Shown: positions 1 through 5,624 of the stretch, piece by piece | Layout: every line of letters starts with the position of its first letter | How positions within the stretch are numbered: position 1 is the stretch's first letter | Assembly: GCA_903934195.1 (NCBI GenBank) | Contig: CAIZMV010000233.1 | Location: 1-7,063 of the forward strand | DNA from: an uncultured Acidimicrobiaceae bacterium | Lineage (GTDB): Bacteria > Actinomycetota > Acidimicrobiia > Acidimicrobiales > Ilumatobacteraceae | DNA: 7,063 nucleotides | Direction of reading: 5' to 3' | The notes under the pieces: generated by a model | Database searches by the model: none | What the model saw: the letters and a program-made list of their open reading frames with translations, nothing else | What the model was told of the DNA's origin: nothing | Position numbers and translations under genes: made by a program

Positions 1-255
1 CTGACCAAATATGTGCCCATCAAGATCAACCGTGGTGTCAGCGCCGATCACGATGGCATGTGTACCACTGACCATATATACGGCGCGAGCTTTCTCTAGC
101 GCAAGGCGTTTCACATATGAAACGGGGTCTTCATGTGAATGAGGAGTTTCATCAATATCAGCTGGCACCACAGTGAAGTTGGCAACTAATTGCTGTAACA
201 GTTCAACGCGACGTGGCGAACGTGATGCGAGCACAACGAAACTCTTAGATTCCAT
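1..255 (-). CDS. maf: Maf-family nucleotide pyrophosphatase, N-terminal part (cut by window edge)
   Basis: Eighty-five codons are visible, running off the left edge without a stop. The protein begins MESKSFVVLASRSPRRVELL. The Maf signature SRSPRR is at residues 11-16, DIDETP at 33-38, EKARA at 54-58, and GADTTVDLDG at 71-80 carries the conserved Asp (D73). Maf proteins are cytoplasmic nucleoside-triphosphate pyrophosphatases that hydrolyse non-canonical or selected nucleotides to the monophosphate. They have also been called septum-formation inhibitors. The SPRR and GADTT motifs look more like the dTTP/UTP-type (YhdE) than the m7GTP-type (YceF, SPWR), which is an inference from motif memory. 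ATG at 255 is the only reasonable start, because an in-frame TAG lies four codons upstream (265-267). It is transcribed away from the small plus-strand gene that starts at 291. Family membership is secure; substrate is not. Confidence 0.93.
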   Translation of the reverse strand, partial: MESKSFVVLASRSPRRVELLQQLVANFTVVPADIDETPHSHEDPVSYVKRLALEKARAVYMVSGTHAIVIGADTTVDLDGHIFGQ

Positions 256-261
256 TCCAGA

Positions 262-267
262 ACTCTA
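262..267 (-). promoter_or_regulatory. Possible -10 box of a leaderless maf promoter
   Basis: On the minus strand the hexamer TAGAGT fits the actinobacterial -10 pattern TANNNT. It lies exactly six bases before the maf ATG, the spacing that would place the transcription start on the A of the start codon. No Shine-Dalgarno sequence precedes the ATG (the bases between are TCTGGA). Leaderless transcripts of this kind are common in actinobacteria. No convincing -35 element is visible 17 nt upstream, and a TANNNT hexamer is easy to find by chance, so this is only a candidate. Confidence 0.3.
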
Positions 268-290
268 CGACGCCCGCACACATCATTGAC

Positions 291-626
291 ATGAGCATCA
301 CTGAAGCGTCTAGATTTCAATTACGGACCGCGATAGGCCAGATTCTGGATGAGGAGGCAGCAGACACACTTATGGAACTTCTTCCTCCCGTTGGCTGGGC
401 CGACGTCGCCACCAAAACAGACCTGCAACATCTACGCGATGAAATGCAAGCCGACATCAAAAATTTGCGTGATGAACTCAAGGGTGACATGCATGCTCTT
501 CAGTTGACAATTGAAGCAACGCTTGAAAAGCGACTGCATGAGCAAACGAGATGGTTGATCACGACCATGATTGCCATGAACACTGTGATGCTCGCTGCGT
601 CGGTTGCTCTGTCGAAACTTATTTAG
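291..626 (+). CDS. Small coiled-coil protein with C-terminal membrane anchor (unknown function)
   Basis: A 111-residue protein in three parts. Residues 1-35 are a mixed helical region. A motif LPPVGWADVATKTDL follows at 31-45. Residues 45-87 form a charged coiled coil with a strict 11-residue rhythm, and 88-110 are a hydrophobic segment (WLITTMIAMNTVMLAASVAL) long enough to cross the membrane once. It resembles unnamed small actinobacterial proteins that share the LPPVGWADVATK motif, and in architecture the DUF1640/CCDC90-like coiled-coil proteins with a terminal membrane helix. That is recognition by eye, not a search result. Topology would leave the coiled coil in the cytoplasm if it is tail-anchored, with only K109-L110-I111 beyond the helix. 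It is the only plus-strand gene here, divergent from maf and converging on dusB with a 4-nt stop overlap. No Shine-Dalgarno sequence precedes ATG 291. The regular heptad/hendecad code and the membrane helix argue that it is real, but no function can be assigned. Confidence 0.82.
   Translation: MSITEASRFQLRTAIGQILDEEAADTLMELLPPVGWADVATKTDLQHLRDEMQADIKNLRDELKGDMHALQLTIEATLEKRLHEQTRWLITTMIAMNTVMLAASVALSKLI
423..521 (+). repeat. Three tandem 11-residue (33-nt) coiled-coil units inside the small protein
   Basis: Codons 45-55, 56-66 and 67-77 align as LQHLRDEMQAD, IKNLRDELKGD and MHALQLTIEAT. Hydrophobic residues fall at unit positions 1, 4 and 8 in every copy: L45/L48/M52, I56/L59/L63 and M67/L70/I74. 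The first two units share LRDE at the same position and both end in Asp. The DNA copies (423-455, 456-488, 489-521) have diverged, so the repeat is clear at protein level and faint at DNA level. An a-d-h spacing over 11 residues is the hendecad pattern of coiled coils with little or slightly right-handed supercoil. Confidence 0.7.
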
Positions 627-1759
627 CCACCGCTTAACGCCATCTCATGGCCATCATCTGGCACAGTGAGATCATCGCGATTATCTAAGTAGCCCTCTGG
701 CAATACAACTTTGATGGGGCCGTTTGTGTGACCACGAGTAAAGCGTTCTCCACCAGGCAGAAGCGTCATTGCATGATCAAGTTGAGATGAGATTTCTTGC
801 AACTGCTCAAAGGTTGAAACTGTGGCAAATGATCTGCGCACTTCGGAACCAACTGGATACCCGGTGAGATACCAACCACAATGTTTGCGGAAATTACGAA
901 TGCCGTAATCAGGTCCCATGATTTCCATCAAGCCTTGTGCATGTTCCTGCATAACATTCAGAACAAAACCAAGATTCGGTGATGCTTGCACTTCGCGACC
1001 GCTGAATGCATCAACAAGATCACGAAACAACCACGGCTTACCGAGGCATCCGCGCCCCACAACAACACCATCACAACCGGTCTGTTCCATCATGTCAATG
1101 GCATCCTGCGCTTCCCAAATGTCACCATTGCCCAGTACAGGAATACTTGTTACAGCTTGTTTTAGTTCCGCAATCTTTTCCCAATGAGAATGACCTGCAT
1201 AGTGCTGTTCGGCGGTGCGAGCGTGCAATGCAATCATTGCAATGCCTTCGTCCTCTGCCGCTTTACCAGTATCAAGAAATGTGGTGATGTTGTCATTGAT
1301 GCCAATACGGAATTTGCACGTAATGGGTACACCATATGGTTCAGCGGCTTTCACTGCTGCAGCCATGATTGCGCGAGTCAAATTCCGCTTCACAGGAACT
1401 GCTGCCCCACCGCCTTTGCGAGTGACCTTTGTTGCTGGGCAACCAAAGTTCATATCAATGTGGTCAGCAATATCTTGTTCGCATAACGCACGCACTGCCT
1501 TGCCTACGAAGTCAGGATCACTTCCGTAAATCTGCAAACTACGGAAATCTTCGTCCGGCCCGAATGCAACCATCTTCTTGGTTCGCTCATTGCCATGAAC
1601 AAGAGCAACAGCCATCACCATTTCACTGACATACACAAGGTCTGGGCCAAACGTACGGCACTGCGCACGGAAAGGAATATTGGTAACGCCCGCCATTGGT
1701 GCAAGTACTACAGGAATAGGGAACTCTCGACCGCGAAGGACAAGTGGCAAACGTGTCAT
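623..1759 (-). CDS. dusB: tRNA-dihydrouridine synthase (DusB type)
   Basis: A 378-residue flavoenzyme that reduces specific uridines in tRNA to dihydrouridine using FMN and NADPH in the cytoplasm. The TIM-barrel core shows the family motifs in order: APMAGVTNIPFR (20-31), the catalytic-cysteine loop DMNFGCPATKVTRKGGGAA (102-120, catalytic C107), CKFRIG (148-153), LHARTAEQHYAG (178-189), VLGNGDI (208-214) and GVVVGRGCLGKPWLF (231-245), the last ones contributing to FMN binding. A helical tRNA-recognition domain follows, and a C-terminal tail of about 40 residues ends in ALSGG, a style I associate with actinobacterial DusB. The ATG at 1759 overlaps the tsaD stop as ATGA. It is the last gene of the minus-strand run. 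Its own TAA overlaps the stop of the convergent small gene by 4 nt, leaving no room for an intergenic terminator, and I see no hairpin-plus-T tract just beyond the stop. Which uridine it modifies cannot be read from the sequence. Confidence 0.95.
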   Translation of the reverse strand: MTRLPLVLRGREFPIPVVLAPMAGVTNIPFRAQCRTFGPDLVYVSEMVMAVALVHGNERTKKMVAFGPDEDFRSLQIYGSDPDFVGKAVRALCEQDIADHIDMNFGCPATKVTRKGGGAAVPVKRNLTRAIMAAAVKAAEPYGVPITCKFRIGINDNITTFLDTGKAAEDEGIAMIALHARTAEQHYAGHSHWEKIAELKQAVTSIPVLGNGDIWEAQDAIDMMEQTGCDGVVVGRGCLGKPWLFRDLVDAFSGREVQASPNLGFVLNVMQEHAQGLMEIMGPDYGIRNFRKHCGWYLTGYPVGSEVRRSFATVSTFEQLQEISSQLDHAMTLLPGGERFTRGHTNGPIKVVLPEGYLDNRDDLTVPDDGHEMALSGG

Positions 1760-2784
1760 CGTGGCACCGCATCAAGTTTGAGGTTCGGATACGCACCACA
1801 TGACAAGCTGGTTGGGCCGTCAGACGCAAGCCTGTGCCACGCAGCAGCTGCAATCATTGCGGCGTTATCAGTGCACATTTCACGACTTGGCAATGCCACT
1901 GTGAAACCTGCAGCTGCGCCACGAGCTGTCATTTCAGAGCGCAACAATGAGTTAGCGGATACTCCCCCGCCCAACACGATTCCTTTTGCTCCAACTTTCT
2001 GTGCGGCACGAATGGTTTTTGCACACAACACATCGACAACAGCAGCTTGAAAAGAAGCGGCGACATCAACATTTGATACATCTGGGTTCTTCTTCACATA
2101 GTTAATGACAGAAGTCTTCAAACCGCTGAACGACACATCAAGACCATCGTGCATCATGGCGCGTGGGAACTCAACAGCATGCGGGTTTCCGCCTGGCGCA
2201 AGTTTGTCAATTGCCGGACCACCCGGATACCCGAGTTGCAAATACCGTGCAACTTTGTCGTACGCCTCACCAGCTGCGTCATCAATGGTGCGTCCCATGA
2301 TCACGTAATCACCATGGCCACGCATCTCAATGATCATGGTGTGACCACCAGAGACAAGCAAGACAACCAAGGGAAACTGCAATGTGGGGTCGTCAAGAAG
2401 CCCTGCATAGAGATGAGCTTCTAAGTGATTCACACCAACAAATGGTTTATCCCACACAAGCGCAAGAGACTTTGCTGCAGACACGCCAACAAGTAGCGCA
2501 CCAATGAGACCGGGGCCAGCGGTTGCAGCAACAACATCAACACGCGATGGCAAGATGCCTGCCTCCGTGATTGCTGCATTGATTACAGGAATAAGCGCTT
2601 CCAAATGGGCACGGCTTGCCACTTCGGGCACGACGCCGCCAAAGCGTGCATGAATTTCAATCTGACTAGAAACGATGGACGACAAGATGTCATTGCCACC
2701 CATCACAACTGATGCCGCTGTTTCATCACAACTTGTTTCAATTGCTAGAACCACTGTTGATTCATTCACTACATGGGAAGTCAT
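1756..2784 (-). CDS. tsaD: tRNA N6-adenosine threonylcarbamoyltransferase TsaD
   Basis: The 342-residue catalytic subunit of t6A37 synthesis. It transfers the threonylcarbamoyl group from threonylcarbamoyl-AMP to A37 of ANN-decoding tRNAs, working with TsaB and TsaE. It has the ASKHA fold. Visible landmarks are IETSCDET (15-22), the iron-binding HLEAH (H120 and H124), LLVSGGHT (142-149), GEAYDKVAR (172-180), FSGLKTS (219-225), LGGGVSANSLLR (271-282) and the third metal ligand D306 in CTDNAAM (304-310). Length matches the usual 330-345 residues and no key residue is missing. The protein was formerly annotated as O-sialoglycoprotein endopeptidase (Gcp), a label now regarded as wrong. ATG 2784 overlaps the rimI stop (ATGA). 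A weak purine stretch (GAGACGA) lies just upstream, so translation is probably coupled. It is followed, also with a 4-nt overlap, by dusB. Confidence 0.98.
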   Translation of the reverse strand: MTSHVVNESTVVLAIETSCDETAASVVMGGNDILSSIVSSQIEIHARFGGVVPEVASRAHLEALIPVINAAITEAGILPSRVDVVAATAGPGLIGALLVGVSAAKSLALVWDKPFVGVNHLEAHLYAGLLDDPTLQFPLVVLLVSGGHTMIIEMRGHGDYVIMGRTIDDAAGEAYDKVARYLQLGYPGGPAIDKLAPGGNPHAVEFPRAMMHDGLDVSFSGLKTSVINYVKKNPDVSNVDVAASFQAAVVDVLCAKTIRAAQKVGAKGIVLGGGVSANSLLRSEMTARGAAAGFTVALPSREMCTDNAAMIAAAAWHRLASDGPTSLSCGAYPNLKLDAVPR

Positions 2785-3308
2785 GGTCGTCTCGATTCAA
2801 TGAGGCGAACGCGTTCCAAGAATTCAGGGGTATCTATGCCATGTGCCCACATGATGATGGCATCATCCTTGTTCTCGTAATACTTCTTACGTATTCCTGC
2901 TGGCACGAAACCAAAACGCCTATACAACTGTTGGGCTGCAGTATTGGTGTGTCTCACTTCAAGAGTCATTGCCAAACATCCACGATCGCGAGCAAGAATC
3001 ACGAGGTCGAGCATGATTTCGGTGGCAACACCACGTCCCTGCCAATCAGGATCAACTGCCACGTTCGTAACGTGAGCATCGTCGCCACTGAACATCAAGC
3101 CGCCGTATCCGACTAAAGCGTCTCCGACATATGCAACGAGGTAGTACCTGGCACCTTCACGCATCAGTGAAATTTCAGTTACAAATGTGCGGTGAGTCCA
3201 TGGGCGTGGGTACAGCCCTTCCTCAATCTCCATCACTCGACGAAGATGACGGCGGCGCATTGTTTCTGTGGTCAATGCATCCGTCATGCGTTCACGAAGG
3301 AAGCTCAT
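2781..3308 (-). CDS. rimI: GNAT-family protein N-acetyltransferase RimI
   Basis: A 175-residue GNAT acetyltransferase, the family member that acetylates the N-terminal alanine of ribosomal protein S18 in enterobacteria and has broader N-terminal substrates elsewhere. The acetyl-CoA pyrophosphate loop is QGRGVA (90-95), preceded by TNVAVDPDW (81-89). E117 (TLEVR) and Y129 (LYRRFGF) are 12 residues apart, as are the proposed general base and acid of enterobacterial RimI. The motif LEVRHTNTAAQQLYRRFGF (116-134) is typical. It is longer than the usual ~150 residues because of about 20 extra N-terminal residues and a short charged tail. ATG 3308 is preferred because it overlaps the tsaB stop as ATGA and has a good ribosome-binding site. 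The internal ATG at codon 8 is an alternative. The position between tsaB and tsaD is the standard actinobacterial arrangement. The physiological substrate in this organism is unknown. Confidence 0.94.
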   Translation of the reverse strand: MSFLRERMTDALTTETMRRRHLRRVMEIEEGLYPRPWTHRTFVTEISLMREGARYYLVAYVGDALVGYGGLMFSGDDAHVTNVAVDPDWQGRGVATEIMLDLVILARDRGCLAMTLEVRHTNTAAQQLYRRFGFVPAGIRKKYYENKDDAIIMWAHGIDTPEFLERVRLIESRRP

Positions 3309-4009
3309 TGTGCCGCCTCACGAGTAAGCCAGTTAATTTCGGCATCTGGTGCACGCAAATACATCGGCGTTATCTCGCCCGCCTGCACAGTGTCATCTGC
3401 AGCGATGCGGTGAGACGCGAGAACTACTACTTTTTGTGCTGTTGGAAATGCATGTGGCTCACCTGCCATCATCGCCCACGGCACATCTTCGAATAGTGCA
3501 GCATGACGAATGAACCCAGTACCCACACACGTAATGTCTTCGCCACGATCAGCTAAGTGCACAGCCATATCTTCGGGCGATGAAACCACAGGCTCTGTTA
3601 ACCGAAGAGGCTCCACGCCAGTTCCGCGCATGCGATACAACGACCAATACACCTCGCCACGACGCGCATCTAGCGAAGCCGCGACCACATTGTCTGACCA
3701 TTCTGCATTCATTGCGAGTGCATCAAGACTGCATACAGGAACAACCGGAAGTTCTAAGGCCCATGCAAGTGATGCTGCACTTGCAATACCGACGCGCATG
3801 CCAGTGAATAGACCAGGACCCACATCGACTGCAATTGCTGACAGGTCGGCCATTGAGGCATCTGCTTGTTGCAGAACAAACTGAATCATGGGCGTTAACG
3901 ATTCGGCATGACGACGGTCGCTTGCCAACATGGAATGTGCGCGAATACCGCGATAGTCGCCTACTGCCACTCCGACATGGTCTACTGAAGTTTCAATTCC
4001 CAGAATCAT
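3305..4009 (-). CDS. tsaB: t6A biosynthesis scaffold protein TsaB
   Basis: A catalytically inactive TsaD paralogue (ASKHA fold) that dimerises with TsaD and recruits TsaE for t6A37 synthesis. Numbered from the start chosen here, landmarks are ILGIETS (2-8), VGPGLFTGMRVG (63-74), LDARRGEVY (113-121) and the C-terminal PMYLRAPDAEINW (215-227), all typical of TsaB (formerly YeaZ). The metal-binding HxxxH of TsaD is absent, as expected. The open frame could begin 12 nt earlier at a TTG (4021), giving 238 residues. I choose ATG 4009 (234 residues) because it places Met directly before ILGIETS, as in relatives, and makes a 4-nt ATGA overlap with tsaE like the neighbouring junctions. It ends in a 4-nt overlap with rimI. 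Confidence 0.95.
   Translation of the reverse strand: MILGIETSVDHVGVAVGDYRGIRAHSMLASDRRHAESLTPMIQFVLQQADASMADLSAIAVDVGPGLFTGMRVGIASAASLAWALELPVVPVCSLDALAMNAEWSDNVVAASLDARRGEVYWSLYRMRGTGVEPLRLTEPVVSSPEDMAVHLADRGEDITCVGTGFIRHAALFEDVPWAMMAGEPHAFPTAQKVVVLASHRIAADDTVQAGEITPMYLRAPDAEINWLTREAAQ
3313..3319 (-). promoter_or_regulatory. Ribosome-binding site of rimI
   Basis: On the minus strand GAGGCGG sits 4 nt before the rimI ATG (3308), with GAGG 7 nt from it. It lies within the last codons of tsaB (Arg-Glu-Ala-Ala-Gln). It is the clearest Shine-Dalgarno-like sequence in the whole run and supports the ATG at 3308 over the internal ATG. Confidence 0.55.
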
Positions 4010-4497
4010 CGCTGCGTCCAATCACGCAACGCAATTTTCAGTAGTTCCCAGCGGGTGTCCCACGCATGGCTCTCAACTGCAACCGTAATCATTCGCACGT
4101 CTTCATCATCCTCATCAGCGACAAGGGTGACACTCAATCCATCACCCAAAACTTCAGATGCAACGTCTCCCCATTCAACGAGGCCGACGGCACCCATGTC
4201 AAGAAGTTCACGAATACCAAGATCAGCAACTTCAGCCAAACTTGTCAACCGATACAGATCTACGTGGTGCAGTGGAATACGCCCCGATGTGTACGAATGC
4301 ATCAGAGTGAAAGTTGGAGAAGACACATAATCGTCTCCGTGCACGCCGAGAGCCTTTGCAAAACCAGTTGCAAAGGCTGTTTTTCCTGCACCCATTTCGC
4401 CAACAAGCACGATGAGATCACGTGGTCGAACAAGACCCGCTATCGCACTTGCAATTGCATGCGTATCACCAAGATCTGAAGCACGTAGCTCGATCAC
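4006..4497 (-). CDS. tsaE: t6A biosynthesis ATPase TsaE
   Basis: A small P-loop ATPase that binds the TsaB-TsaD complex and drives its turnover during t6A synthesis. Numbered from GTG 4497 (163 residues), the Walker A motif GEMGAGKT is at 33-40. The SSPTF switch motif is at 59-63, HVDLYRL at 78-84, and LVEWGD at 106-111 includes the conserved Glu-Trp pair. The frame can be extended to a GTG at 4533, adding 12 residues (starting with Arg-His-Gln) and a 40-nt overlap with alr. I prefer 4497 because relatives begin close to the IELRASDL stretch and it gives a GTGA overlap with the alr stop. The C-terminal tail (about 30 residues after the core, acidic then basic) is of unknown role. The start is the least certain part of this call. 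Confidence 0.94.
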   Translation of the reverse strand: MIELRASDLGDTHAIASAIAGLVRPRDLIVLVGEMGAGKTAFATGFAKALGVHGDDYVSSPTFTLMHSYTSGRIPLHHVDLYRLTSLAEVADLGIRELLDMGAVGLVEWGDVASEVLGDGLSVTLVADEDDEDVRMITVAVESHAWDTRWELLKIALRDWTQR

Positions 4498-5624
4498 GAG
4501 TACCGCCGGAATATTCGCGGGCTGATGCCGCACACGATTTCATAACCAATGGTGCCAAGAGCGTCTGCCCAATCGTCAGCCGTAACTGAATGTTCGCCTT
4601 GCTTGCCAATCAGCACGACTTCATCGCCCACCGTGACAGACGAATCAGATTCACAATCAATCATTAATTGATCCATTGTGATGGTGCCCGCAAATGAGCG
4701 CGGAACACCATTGAGTAAAACCTGAATGTTGGTACGCCCTAGAGCACGTGGAACACCATCTGCATAACCAATGGGCACAGTGGCAATGAGCGAACCCTCT
4801 GTTAACGGACGAACTAACCCGTACGAAACAGCCTCACCAGCTTCCACCCATCGCACTGCTGACACACGAGCCTTAATCGACATTGCAGGAATAAGACCAG
4901 CACATAGTTCGGCAACTCCTGGGCCAGGGCGCAGACCATACATTGCAATTCCGAGGCGCACCATGGTGAACCGACTTGGTTCATTCGCAAGTGCAGCAGC
5001 ACTGTTGGCAGCATGAACTAGTGGTGGGGTGATGCCACGAGATGACAAACCATCAAGAACAGAATTGAATGCGCTGAGCTGTGCTGCATTTGCGGCATGT
5101 GACGGGTCATCAGCTACTGCGAAGTGTGTGTACACGCCTTCTATAGTCAATGATTCATACGAACTGATGAACGAAGCAAGTGATACCACTTCATTCGGCG
5201 CGACACCCACACGGTGCATACCGGTATCAACTTTGATATGTATTTTGACAGTCTGATCAGCAGCCGACGCAGATGCTGCCAGTACTGCAGCGCCACGCGT
5301 TGTAGTAACAGTGGGAGTCAGTTGATAACCGACAATAAGATCAGCAAGTTCTGCAGGTTGTTCGCTCAATAACAAGATTGGTGCGGTAATACCAGCGCGA
5401 CGCAATGCAACACCTTCATCCACTATTGCTACGCACAACCCAGTAGCGCCACCTGCAAGTGCTGCATTAGCTACTTGTATTGCACCATGGCCATACCCAT
5501 TAGCTTTCACAACTGCCCACACCTGCACAGGTGCCGTACGTTGCGCAACAATTGCAACGTTGTGTGAGATAAGACCCGTGTGAACCTCGGCCCATGCCCA
5601 ACGTGTTGAGAAATCAATTGACAT
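4494..5624 (-). CDS. alr: Alanine racemase (PLP-dependent)
   Basis: A 376-residue enzyme that interconverts L- and D-alanine, supplying D-Ala for peptidoglycan. The PLP-binding lysine is K40 in VVKANGYGHG (38-47). K131 and R138 in KVDTGMHRVG match in spacing the carboxylated lysine and the PLP-pyridine-contacting arginine of the Geobacillus enzyme. The second catalytic base is Y268 in AVSYGLVRPL (265-274). IGYADG (285-290) and GTITMDQLMID (313-323) complete the C-terminal beta-domain that closes the partner subunit's active site. Length is normal and all key residues are present. ATG 5624 overlaps the end of nnr by 11 nt, the only junction in the run that is not a 4-nt overlap, and no strong ribosome-binding site is visible before it. 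The order alr-tsaE-tsaB-rimI-tsaD is the one found in mycobacteria. Confidence 0.97.
   Translation of the reverse strand: MSIDFSTRWAWAEVHTGLISHNVAIVAQRTAPVQVWAVVKANGYGHGAIQVANAALAGGATGLCVAIVDEGVALRRAGITAPILLLSEQPAELADLIVGYQLTPTVTTTRGAAVLAASASAADQTVKIHIKVDTGMHRVGVAPNEVVSLASFISSYESLTIEGVYTHFAVADDPSHAANAAQLSAFNSVLDGLSSRGITPPLVHAANSAAALANEPSRFTMVRLGIAMYGLRPGPGVAELCAGLIPAMSIKARVSAVRWVEAGEAVSYGLVRPLTEGSLIATVPIGYADGVPRALGRTNIQVLLNGVPRSFAGTITMDQLMIDCESDSSVTVGDEVVLIGKQGEHSVTADDWADALGTIGYEIVCGISPRIFRRYS

Noticed and set aside
286..291. TTGACA on the plus strand, a perfect -35-like hexamer
   Set aside because: It overlaps the ATG of the small gene, has no -10 partner at proper distance before a gene, and is best explained as chance.
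648..655. Palindromic ATGGCCAT near the end of dusB
   Set aside because: Too short and coding; there is no stem-loop followed by a T-tract that would make it a terminator.
1595..2050. Long plus-strand open frame (151 codons) opposite dusB and tsaD
   Set aside because: It lies wholly antisense to two well-supported enzymes, its translation shows no recognisable motif, and it arises from codon bias on the opposite strand.
4498..4533. Upstream extension of tsaE to GTG 4533
   Set aside because: It adds 12 residues not typical of the family and a 40-nt overlap with alr; GTG 4497 gives the coupled GTGA junction.
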